Shown here piece after piece: positions 25,102 through 34,538 of a stretch of 64,000 nucleotides of DNA. Under the pieces are notes generated by a model. That model was not told where the DNA came from. It worked only from the letters and a program-made list of their open reading frames with translations, and did no database searches. The stretch's first letter is position 1. Every line of letters starts with the position of its first letter. Origin of the DNA: Sphagnum compactum (taxonomy: Eukaryota > Bryophyta > Sphagnopsida > Sphagnales); NCBI GenBank assembly GCA_965153455.1, contig OZ234493.1, positions 34,028,213 through 34,092,212 on the forward strand, given 5' to 3'. A program made the translations under genes and the position numbers.

Positions 25102-25171
25102 GGGGTGATGGTGCAATGGTTAAGGACTTGATTTCTCAATGTGGAGGTGAGGAGTTCAAGTCCCCACACTT
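25102..25171 (+). mobile_element. tRNA-derived SINE head
   Basis: GGGGTGATGGTGCAATGGTTAAGG carries a pol III A-box-like word (TGGTGCAATGG), and GAGTTCAAGTCCCC at 25152-25165 is a B-box-like word. The spacing, about 35 nt, and the overall length, about 70 nt, match a tRNA-like head. The body to the right is built of CCTAGG-containing words. It is not a functional tRNA: the arms do not pair well. This is the usual look of a plant tRNA-derived SINE. Confidence 0.6.
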
Positions 25172-25350
25172 ACAACCTAGGCTACCTTGGCTACTTAGGT
25201 AACATAAATAGGTAGCCTAAGTTGCAAAAACTACTAGACCACCTAGCCTAGGCTACTTGGCCTAGTTTAAGGGGTTTGACTTAGTCTAAGTGGTTTGGTC
25301 TAGCCTAGGTGGCTAAACTAGGTGGCCTAGCCTAGGCCTAGGACATAAAG
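25172..25350. repeat. Cluster of CCTAGG palindromes
   Basis: CCTAGG or GCCTAGGC words occur at least five times in under 200 bp, separated by ACTTAGG/GGCTA variants on both strands, so much of the segment is locally self-complementary. It links the SINE-like head to the direct repeats at 25351. Confidence 0.75.
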
Positions 25351-25871
25351 TTGGTAAGTAAATAAATAAATATTTTTTTGGCATGAAATTATGAGTTTAT
25401 AATTAAGTAACTAAGTAGGCAGGTAGGTAGGTAAGTAAGTAAGTAAGATAAGGTAGGTAAGGTAATTGATTAATTAATATTTTCATATCAATTTTAAATA
25501 AAATAATTTAAATAATATGTTTTGGTTGTTGCCCAAATTTTATTATTGTCACGATGGTTCGGTCAATAAAAGCTAGTAAAAAAAACCCAGCCAAAAAAAC
25601 TAGGTGGCTTGGGCCTAGGTTGGTAAGTAAATAAATAAATAAATAAATTTTTGGCATTAAACGTTAAGTTTATTAATTAAGTAGATAAGTAGGTAGGTAG
25701 GTGGGTAAGTAGGATAGGGTAGGTAAGGTAATTGATTAATTAATATTTTCATATCAAATTTAAATAAAATAATTTAAATAATTATTATTTTTGGTTGTTG
25801 CACAAATTTTATTATTGTCACGGTGGTTCAGTCAATAAAAGCTGGTAAAAAAAACCCAATCAAAAAAACTA
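25351..25871 (+). repeat. Two adjacent 252-bp direct repeats
   Basis: Copy 1 is 25351-25602 and copy 2 is 25619-25871. Both start GTTGGTAAGTAAATAAATAA, pass through GGTAAGGTAATTGATTAAT and TTTTATTATTGTCACG, and end with GGTAAAAAAAACCCA. They are separated by 16 bp containing another CCTAGG. They could be a tandem duplication or the LTRs of a collapsed element. Confidence 0.85.
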
Positions 25872-26990
25872 ATCAAAAAAATTTAGTCAAAATGGTTGGG
25901 TCCAAATCGATTGTCCAAAATGGCACTTTGGTCAAGTTGAACATGGGGGCAAAAAAACCATAGGGGGTTTTTTTTATCGAAATTCCCAATCAAAAAATTT
26001 ATGATTTCTTGTAGTGATTTGAAACCATAAGATGGTTTCCATCATGTGTTGCCCATAACCCATGATCTCCTAACATATATGGCATATTCTCACCTACTGC
26101 CACTGATCCTAAAAAACTAATTTCACAAAATAATCTTAGATCAACATCTAAACCATATGATTGACCATCTTTTCGATCCTTGACCTTTATTGACCCAAAT
26201 GTAATAGATTTCACTTGGGCCGCCATGTTTATGATTAGGGCAAACCTAACCATGCAAACCTAGCCTCCATGGTGTTGGGTTGGCCTTGAGTTGGCTTGGT
26301 GGCTGAACATTTGTTGGCCACACTTTTCCCCTTTTGGCCTTTCCCAAAACCTTGGCCCCTACTAACATTGGTGTTCCATGACTGGCCATGTTATAATTTT
26401 GGATGAAGTGTAAAGCAATGATCGGCATTTTGTTCATATGCATTACAATAGGAACATGAATGGCTGGGATTAAGGTTAAAAGTTGTGGCCTATGGTGGAT
26501 TGGAATTTATTTTTTCTTGTGAGGCCCACCATACCTCCAACATTTTTTTTTTCCACCTTGTTTTGTCGAATAGGATGTGAAACCACCACCTGAATCGAGT
26601 TTGGCCCCCTTGGCCTTTGGTGGTGTAACCTTGGTTGGCTAACTATGTTGGTTAACATGTGTCAGAAAAAAAGACACATGTTAATCTCTTGAAATAATCT
26701 CAACATATTAAAATGAAATAACACATGTTTACATTTGTATGAAATTACATGTAAACATGTGTATGAAATTGGGAAGACACAAAGATTCAATTTTTTTTTG
26801 AAAGAACACAAAGATTCCAAAATACATTGAAAAATTAAACATATTTGTTTTTCTTTCGATATCTTAGGATTCATAAGGTTATTTTGAAACATTACAATTT
26901 GTAAAATGTTTATTTAAAAAAAATTCTAGTTTGGAATCAACCTCTAATAAATTTGTAGTTTGAAATTGTTTTTTTGTACGACCTACGATT
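25872..26990 (-). pseudogene. Degraded retroelement gag-like fragment
   Basis: On the minus strand between 26460 and 26230 a frame reads CSYCNAYEQNADHCFTLHP, a zinc-knuckle-like pattern (C-X2-C-X4-Q-X4-C, the usual His being Gln). A basic Gly/Lys-rich stretch follows and there are several stops. This is typical of decayed retroelement gag. The rest of the interval shows no other domain. It may be the remains of an element next to the copia copy at 27.0 kb. Confidence 0.4.
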
Positions 26991-26999
26991 ATAGCCCAT

Positions 27000-29900
27000 C
27001 CCACCTAAACCAGCTATGATGAAATCATCGTCACTAAAATAAATGACTATGGATTCAATTTGTTCTTTTCAAGGTCAAAAAATTTGTTGTCGTATCCAAA
27101 TTGTTCTTTTGCTTCCAATGTATGGGCCATGCACTTTGCTTCAGTGGAAAATAAATAAATTATTGTTTGTCTTTTGCTAGTCCAACTTCCAACTCCCAAG
27201 GATAAAATAAAAATGTATCCAAAGGTGGATTTTGTGGTGTCAATGTCATTAGCCCAATCTATGTTAGAATACCCATGACATATTATATTAGTTTTGAGTA
27301 AGGGATTGAGATGTGAATTTCTTTGTAAATGAGCCCATGAGTAATTGAAGTTCTTTTAAGGTAATGCATTATTCTTTTTATTGTAGACCAATGAGTAACT
27401 CTAAGGTTAGCCAAATATTGGGATACAACTCCCATAGAAATATCTTGCAATATCTTGTTGTGTACAAACCGTTGCATACATCAAACTCCATACTACGAAT
27501 TTATAAGGAATTTTAGCCATCTTTCGCCTTTGTTCATTTGAACTAAGAGATTGGTTTTTAGTTAATTTTAATCTAGTTTCATGTGAAGTGGAAATTGGTT
27601 TATAATTTTCCATGCCATATCTTTTTAATACATCATTTATGTATTTAAATCAATTTAGTTCCATCATATGTAGTTGATGATTCCTTTTAATTTGGAAACC
27701 AAGACAAGATTTATTTCCCCCATGTTAGTCATTTGAAATTCTACACAAAGTAAAGTTTTTGTTTGTGATAACAATTCTTTACAATCATTTGTGATTATAA
27801 TATAATCATTTATATATAGGGCTATGGCAACAAATAATGTTCCCACTTTTTTCACATAAATATTTGTGTTTGCCATATTTTTCTCAAAACCATTTTGAAG
27901 TAAATAGGTATGTATGTGGGCATACCAAGCTCACGAACTTTGTAATTTAAGTCCATACAAACTTTTATTTAGTTTACAAACAAGATTATCCTTCTTTGTT
28001 TGTATGAAACCTTCAGGTTGTCTCATATATATATATATATCTCTCTCTCTTACTCAAGTTCACCATTCAGAAAATTATTTTTATGTCTATTTGATGGACC
28101 TCATAATCATTTTCAGCTGTAAGGGTCATTAAAATTCTATTGGAACTTAATTTTACTACTAGTGAGAAAGTTTTAATATAGTCAATACTTCGAACTTGGG
28201 AGTAGCCTTTTGTCATGAAATGAACTTATATTTGTCAATTTGACCATTCAATTTAAGTTTAATACAAAAAACCCATCTACAACCAATAACATGTCTACTA
28301 GGAGGCAATTTTGTTAAACTCCAAGTTTTATTTCTAATTAATGATTTATACTTATCTTGGATAACACTATGCCATTGAGTAACATCATCTCGTCCCAAAG
28401 CCTCTTTTAAGGTTTCCAGTAGTGCTTGATGTATGTCAATTGTAGCTCATTATATATACTTATGAATAACTTATTGAATCTAGGAATTGTTGAGATGATT
28501 TTGATGTTCGAGATGACCATCAAACTAATAAATATAATATAATGATATAAAAGGCTAGTTTCATCCATGTCGTCAAATTGGTCATCTTCTTGATTTTGGG
28601 AAAAATATATATTTTAGAATCAATATGATGAGCAATTGTAAAAAGTAATTCTAGAGGAATAACCTCATTTTAAGTTTGTGAAAGTACTACAAGGTTTACT
28701 AGAGGATTGATGAAAGGCATATGGTTTGGTGGACTTACTAAAGGTTCTTGGTAAATTTTTATTAAATGTCAAATAGATTCATTTGGTTCTTTGTTGACTT
28801 TATGTGAATATCTAGAATTGTTAGTTGATTTGATTTGATTATTAATAGATAATTTCTTTGCTCTAATTATGTTATGTAATGGAGGGTTTTCATTAAATAT
28901 GACATCCTTACTAAGTATTATAGTTTTTGAAAAAATGTTATATAATCTATAAGCCTTAGCAATATCATTATACGCACTAAAATGCATTTTTGACTTTTAA
29001 AGTCCATTTTTTTAATACAAATCTTTGGGTATATGCACATATGCATCGCAACCAAAGATCCTTAAATGAGACAAGGAGGGTTTTATACTTGCTCATTCTT
29101 CTTCAAGGGTCACTATCCCATCCAACACATTACTCAATTTTAAATATAATTTGTTGTAGATATGGTTTCAACCCAAAAAGAGTTTGGAAGATTAACAAAA
29201 TTTATCATACATCGTGCATTTTCAACCAAGGTTAATTTTTTCCATTTAGCCACTCTGTTTTGTTCTAGAGTATAGGTTGTTGTCATTTGTTTTAATAATT
29301 CCATTTTCTTTACATAATTATTTAAATTGATTAAAAAATATTTTCCACCACTGTCACTTTGGATTATTTTAATTTTTCTTCCTATTAAAGGTTTTTATTT
29401 CAGCTTTGTATATTTAAAAATAATCAAAAACTTTAAATTGATATTTCATAACATAAGTATAAGTTTTTCTTGATTTATCAACAATAAAGGTTAAGAAATA
29501 CTTGAATCCTCAATGTGATTAGGTTTGCATGGGTCTGTAAACATCCAAATGCACTAGGTTTAGTAGAAAGTTAGCTCCTTGACCCCCCCCATTTTGAAAA
29601 TTTGCATCTTGTTTATTTATGGTATACATAACTTGGACAAAATGAAATTTAGGAGGGTGTTTAAAATATAAAATTTAAACATTATTGTTGATGCATTAGT
29701 TTCATCTTCTGCACTTGATTCTTATTGACAACATTGGTTGTCTAAAAACAAGTTTTAATTTGATCTCATATTTCTTGTGATGTTGTTAAGGATTTAGCAT
29801 GGACAAATTGATTATATTTCATGCATTAAAAGGAGATTAGCTCTTACTTTTGAACCTTTTATACCCCAAGCAACTTGATTTTTTTATGGGATCTGCAGGT

Positions 29901-30120
29901 CTTGTAGTAGAACCATTGACACGATCCCATTGCTCTTCTCGACGGAGAATCATCTCCATGCAAGGAGACCATGTTTGATAATTGCTACTGTTGGATCTAT
30001 CGAGAAAATGTTCTAACCCAATATAATTAGCCATATGATGAGTACTAGGAAACACTTGTCTCCTAATACTTACCAAGCTTTGATACCACGTTGAAATACT
30101 CATGAAAAGCAAAGATTCAT
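27000..30120 (-). mobile_element. Decayed Ty1/copia retrotransposon
   Basis: Read on the minus strand from right to left, the remains follow copia order. A gag start lies near 30178-29837 (SNYQTWSPCMEMILRREEQW). A C-terminal integrase word AYRLYNIFSKTIILSKDVIF lies near 28900. The reverse transcriptase start KTWSLTKLPPSRHVIGCRW is near 28330, the catalytic region YINDYIIITND near 27810, and GSLMY-like VWSLMYAT near 27500. An RNase H segment, GYSNIDWANDIDTTKST through SSTEAK-like FSTEAKCMA, spans about 27280-27110. Stops and frameshifts are scattered throughout and the Asp-Asp of YVDD is changed (YINDY), so it is inactive. No second LTR was recognised at the left end. Confidence 0.85.
30077..30088 (-). 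other. Copia primer binding site (initiator tRNA-Met type)
   Basis: TGGTATCAAAGC on the minus strand is one base from the common plant copia primer binding site TGGTATCAGAGC. It sits directly upstream of the gag remains, so the 5' LTR should extend rightward from about 30089. Confidence 0.75.
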
Positions 30121-31590
30121 TAAAACAGATCCTCCAACCATAGACGCTCAAAATACTCTTAGGAGTTTCACCCACCATGCGTTTTCAATAGTTCTTGGGA
30201 GTCATAGCTCTTGGGAGCAGTTATGTTCCTTCCTAACTAAGTCTCTAAACTAAGTGTCCTTTCAAACCTTATACTAACTTATTATTTAACATCTGAACCT
30301 GACTTGCTCTACATCATGTACTACAAGTACAAACCTACCACTCGGTGAAGATGAACTCCCTGAGCATGTGTTTAAACATACCTCCTTTTTTCTTGATGAT
30401 GGCAAGAAGGCCCATGGATGTCAGCAGGGTCTTATTTTTCCTGGGAAGTTCAAGGACAAGGTAGCCATTGTGATAAAAGAGCTTCAAACTTAACTTGAAA
30501 AGTTTGATTGCCCTTCTTCTTGACAAAGGAGCTTTTCAAGGGTGAGAAGGGATGTCTTATAGCACATATGAATGAGCTTCTGTCATTTGCCTTACCACAT
30601 CAAGGTGATTCCATTCTTTTCACCATACTTGTTCTTGGATCCTTTCTGGGACGCCTACAACTTGTGGATGGAGGTCCAGGGTTTGATGATTTCTTCCACC
30701 TTTGGCAAAGGAGCATAGTAGGACTAGGGTTACTAGGAGTTGGAGCCAGCTAATGGTTGGCTAGCTAGGAAGGCCACTGCCGCATGGTACAATGTGTCAC
30801 ATGTGGTGAGGCTGCCGTTTTTTCTTCCTGTCCTGCATCAAGGGGCATTAGGTTCTTTGGTGTTTTACAAGGGATGTCTTCCACATGGAACTTGCCTCCT
30901 TGATCTCTCTATTTCCAGTACCTGTGCTTCTCTTGCCTTTTCAGTTGCCCTCATTTCAGCAGTCCCTTCACATGGGGTTCTTCATTGGCAACCAGAGCAG
31001 ACTTTTGTGACTTCCTGTTGGTTCCTGAGCAGATGTTTGCCTACTCCAGTCCACTCACATGGCTTCTGCATAAGCTTTGCTTAGCTACTCTGAGCGATGA
31101 AGTTGGGCAATTGGACTTGGTTGTAAGCCCATTCACTTTGGCAGGGCTCCTGGGGCTTCATTTCACAGCAATTACACTTCTGCCAGTAAGGATTTTGGAT
31201 ACTGGCCAGATTGTGACAGCGGTGTTGGGTATAGGTGTGCAGCACACATATCGACAGGCTTTAGCTTCTTGGTTACAGCAGTCTTGTTTCTTACCACAAG
31301 CAAGGACTTACATGAATGGTTTACTCCAGACCAGCACTTATTGATGACTGGTTCCAGCTAGATGAGGCTTCACAGCCCAGCCTTGGACTGGCTTGCTCTT
31401 TAGCCTTTTTTGCATCTTTTGACAAGAATATCTTTCATGAGAATAGAGAAATCTCCGTTCTCACGATGAAGAAGAAACAGCAAGGCTAACTCTTCCTCAG
31501 GAAGCCACAGAAAGAACCAAACAAGGGAAGACAAGAAACAAAACAAAAAACACACACCGGTATGAACAAAAGTGCCAGTCTCACACCTGT
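30089..31590. other. Presumed copia 5' LTR followed by unrecognised sequence
   Basis: The first ~200 bp (30089 to about 30300) should be the 5' LTR of the copia copy, judging from the primer site; its outer end was not found. From 30300 to 31560 there are open frames of up to 119 codons on plus, but none matches a family I know and none has convincing splice partners. Confidence 0.35.
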
Positions 31591-31599
31591 TCAGGGACC

Positions 31600-31760
31600 A
31601 TCAACAGTAGTATGTATGATAGTGACTTAACTATCACAACTTCCCCACTGACTTCATCAGCTCCCTACAGTGGGTAAAGGCCGGTGACAAGCACCATCCT
31701 GCGAACTGAGTTTCTGCTGCAATTCAGGAAGCAACGGGAAGACTCAGCCATACTACTGGC
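31600..31760 (-). repeat. Downstream terminal repeat of the Penelope-like element
   Basis: On the minus strand this reads from TGGCTGAGTCTTCCCGTTGC to ACCCACTGTAGGGAGCTGATGA, AGTCAGTGGGGAAG, then GTGATAG, an 8-nt loop and CTATCAT. Hairpin 1 pairs CCCACT with AGTGGG and holds the TGATGA word in its loop; hairpin 2 pairs GATAG with CTATC. Confidence 0.8.
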
Positions 31761-31880
31761 TAGCAACAGACACCACAACAAAGACCAGACAAAGAAACAA
31801 AGAAAGACAGAAAGGGAAAAGGAAAAAGGGAAAAGACAGGGAAAGACAAAAAACAAGTGGGCTTACAGAAAGCTCCCCAC

Positions 31881-33830
31881 TTACATGACCCGAAGCAAAA
31901 TCATTCTGAAAATGCCAAAAGCTGAAATTCCAAAGAGGAATTCTTCTTTAAGAACCAACCCTCTAGTTCTCTTTAGAAGAACTTTTAAAGGGTAGCCTTT
32001 TGCCTTCAGAAAGACAATAAGACTGACCATCTGGAAGACAAAAAACTTCTTACAACTACAAAGTCTCAAGAACCTGTAAAATTGACTATTGATAACCCCG
32101 AGCTTCGCAGTCATTGAGATATTGGAATGAACGTGTGGCATTCTAATCATTTCAATACCTGCATACTCTGGTTGAGAGCGTTTGTCAAAAATGTCACAGG
32201 ATAAACCTTGAGGACTCTGGCTCACAGTTAGATCCAAGAAATTACAAGAGAAGCCTTTAGATGTACAATTCAACTCGCAAGAGGTTTTTGGGTATATGCC
32301 GCTACCAAAAGAGTCTTGGTTAAGGTACATGAAGTTCTCAAAATCTGGAAAATCTGGAACAAAAAGATCATCCACAAACCTACGAACCAAGGACAAACTA
32401 TGAAGCACAAAAGGACATGTGTTACTCTTCAAGAGACGCTTAATGAAATCAAACTCATAGGTGAAGAGATAGAAATTAGCCAAATAGACCGCACAATTTG
32501 TACCCATGGGGATACCAATGCATTGTCTATAAACACCCTGGCCAAAACAAAGAAACAAATTGTTTAATAAGAAATCCAGCCAAGAGATCAAATCTGAAGC
32601 CTCTGCAACTTTGAAGCTATGAAGATTTTCAAACAAATTGATCTCTGCTTTATTTTTCAGCCACAAAAACCTAAAGTTCAAAGCTGTTTTTTGAACCAAC
32701 AAAAACTTAAAACGACGAAGCTTCAGCATCCGATTAAACACTTTATTTATCAGAACTCTCATACGAGCTTTTAGATCCACTAGGTCAATTTTAGTGTATA
32801 GAGTTGAGAAATCAAAAGACTGCAACAGAAGTGGGGAGACCTTATCAATTTCAGATCTCGAACGATTAAGATTATTTATTACCTCCACCATTCCTGTAGA
32901 GTCATTGAGAATCCAACTACTATCACAAGGAACATCTGCTTTTTTGAGTTTAGACACCCAAAGGTCATTGACCGTAGGAAACATAGCATTGAAGAAAGAA
33001 CACAGCCACTTAGAAACATCAGTCAGAGAACTAGAGCTGGCTGCACAGATAAATCTAGGTTTAATTGGATTTTTACGAAACTTCCAAACTGCACAAAGAA
33101 ACGGGAGACGAGGGCCACACTTAACACCTTTAAAATTATGAGCCTTATTAAAAGAGAGATGAAAATTCAGAATATCAGATTGGGCAAGATTGGAGACCAC
33201 ATATGCACCAACAGGAGAATTAAGCTCAGAGAAAACAGAAGAAACATAAAACTTTTTACAAACAAACACAAAGTTGTTACAACATTTATCCATGTAAGTA
33301 ATGACAAAGGACCGTTGGAGAATCTTTAGGTGATCCAGATCTCCTAAAGGAACAGACAAAGAAGAATGAGAAGAGGTTTGAACCACTAAGGAAGCACGAG
33401 TCCTCTTCTGTACAAAGAAAAGAACTTTGGCCTTCCACTCACTTAATATCCCTTGAACTCCTAGAAGCTCTTCTTGCTTGTTGACAAACTTCTTAAGACC
33501 TTTATCAATAGCTTCTTCAATAGACAACATAGACAAGAAGCCACTTCTGAACTTAGTGCCTCTAGAAAACAGTTCAATTAGGCTGGGCCTTGAAAGGATA
33601 TTAAGGTTAGCAGAAATAACATGACCATGATGTGAATCAACAAAACTAGGGAAACGAAAACAAGCATAACCAGAGTGAATAATTTTATTAACTTGAGAAG
33701 CACAAACAGATCTTCCCAACGCCCCATAGCTGAAAAACTCTTGACCAGAAGTTTTAACAAGAAGCAGGGGAATTTCTTCCTGCTTGCATTTAGGTGGGGT
33801 CCTAGAGACCTTGGTGGCCAAAGAAGTCAT
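31881..33830 (-). CDS. Penelope-like reverse transcriptase, 649 aa, no GIY-YIG domain
   Basis: The ORF is uninterrupted, starts at ATG 33830 and has an in-frame TGA four codons upstream. It copies element RNA into DNA. The family is recognised from motif order: KPRFICAASSSS (~257), motif A FDFSTLYTKI (~339-348) with the catalytic Asp, motif B GIPMGTNCA (~439-447), and motif C RRFVDDLF (~483-490) with the paired Asp. A thumb-like segment FLDLTV...FDKRSQPE...SNIS...SQFYRFLRLCS (~531-592) follows. DFSTLYT, IPMGTNCA and R-F-V-D-D are characteristic of Penelope-like enzymes rather than LINE or LTR enzymes. The protein ends about 55 residues after the thumb, with no GIY-YIG endonuclease, as in the telomere-associated endonuclease-deficient group described from rotifers, fungi and a lycophyte. 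All catalytic residues are present, so recent activity is plausible. Confidence 0.9.
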   Translation of the reverse strand: MTSLATKVSRTPPKCKQEEIPLLLVKTSGQEFFSYGALGRSVCASQVNKIIHSGYACFRFPSFVDSHHGHVISANLNILSRPSLIELFSRGTKFRSGFLSMLSIEEAIDKGLKKFVNKQEELLGVQGILSEWKAKVLFFVQKRTRASLVVQTSSHSSLSVPLGDLDHLKILQRSFVITYMDKCCNNFVFVCKKFYVSSVFSELNSPVGAYVVSNLAQSDILNFHLSFNKAHNFKGVKCGPRLPFLCAVWKFRKNPIKPRFICAASSSSLTDVSKWLCSFFNAMFPTVNDLWVSKLKKADVPCDSSWILNDSTGMVEVINNLNRSRSEIDKVSPLLLQSFDFSTLYTKIDLVDLKARMRVLINKVFNRMLKLRRFKFLLVQKTALNFRFLWLKNKAEINLFENLHSFKVAEASDLISWLDFLLNNLFLCFGQGVYRQCIGIPMGTNCAVYLANFYLFTYEFDFIKRLLKSNTCPFVLHSLSLVRRFVDDLFVPDFPDFENFMYLNQDSFGSGIYPKTSCELNCTSKGFSCNFLDLTVSQSPQGLSCDIFDKRSQPEYAGIEMIRMPHVHSNISMTAKLGVINSQFYRFLRLCSCKKFFVFQMVSLIVFLKAKGYPLKVLLKRTRGLVLKEEFLFGISAFGIFRMILLRVM

Positions 33831-34284
33831 CTGTGAGCCTCACATGGACTTCATCACATGATGTAAGCTGAAACTTAAATATGTACAATGGTAATGAACT
33901 ATGGCATTGTGCAACTAGGATTGAAGCAAAGGCTCAGTTTAGAACAAGCTTTATCATGCCTTAGAAGTTTCTTGATGATAAAGCTTTCTCTCAGGTAAGC
34001 ATTCAACATGGGCATAGCAGGCATATTTGCCAGCCAATTTGTGTTGGCATGTTCCCTCTTTGTCTCTATATCTTGAGACCTCAATCTCAGAGGTCCTCTA
34101 GGTAGATGACTGAGCATCCTACAAGAAGCAACCCTGCAGTCATGCAAGGCCTCCATAGTCCAAGGTAATATATTAGAATGAATAAAAGATGTGAATGAAA
34201 TTGAAGAAAGTAATCAAAAAGTTGTGTCAGCTCTGGCCAACCCAAAACAAACATGAGAATGAGTATGGTCATAAAGCATCAGAT

Positions 34285-34440
34285 AATTATCTTTTGCCAT
34301 AAATGGCAGTGGCCAGGTGCTCTTACACTCCCACCAACTTCATCATCTCCCAATAGTGGGTGTAGGTAAAAATTTGCCCAGAAATTAGGACAAACAATCA
34401 CACATTTCAAGAAATATGTGAGAAGACTTGGCATGATGTT
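34285..34440 (-). repeat. Upstream terminal repeat of the Penelope-like element
   Basis: On the minus strand this contains TACACCCACTATTGGGAGATGATGA, AGTTGGTGGGAGT and GGCCACTGCCATTTATGGCA. It aligns with the downstream repeat at 31600-31760 and with the solo copies at 38.3 and 39.0 kb. In the core word one base differs (GATGATGA for GCTGATGA). Confidence 0.75.
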
Positions 34441-34538
34441 GGCTAGCATTCAAGACACACATATAAGAATGAAAAGAAGAAGATATTGGAACCCTGTAAC
34501 AATAAAAGTCTACACTGTAATACAAAACTTGCTCAATG

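Larger units (their letters stand above)
31600..34440 (-). mobile_element. Penelope-like retroelement without endonuclease domain
   Basis: An intact reverse transcriptase gene (31881-33830) is bracketed by direct repeats at about 34440-34285 (upstream) and about 31760-31600 (downstream). Both repeats contain, on the minus strand, TAGCCA near their outer start, TACCCACT-, GGGAG-TGATGAAGT- and a second hairpin with -CACT(A/G)-C-AT. Direct repeats flanking a Penelope-type transcriptase match the pseudo-LTR layout of this class. The exact ends and target duplication were not determined. The element lies head-on against the 3' end of the synthetase gene, starting about 100 bp from its stop codon. 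Confidence 0.8.

Noticed and set aside
31600-31760. A functional hammerhead ribozyme in the Penelope terminal repeat
   Set aside because: CTGATGA is present, but I could not place a paired stem II and the GAAA box in the right order. Listed as an open question and not annotated as a ribozyme.
31684-33329. Plus-strand open frames across the Penelope element
   Set aside because: They are shadows of the minus-strand reverse transcriptase in other frames.
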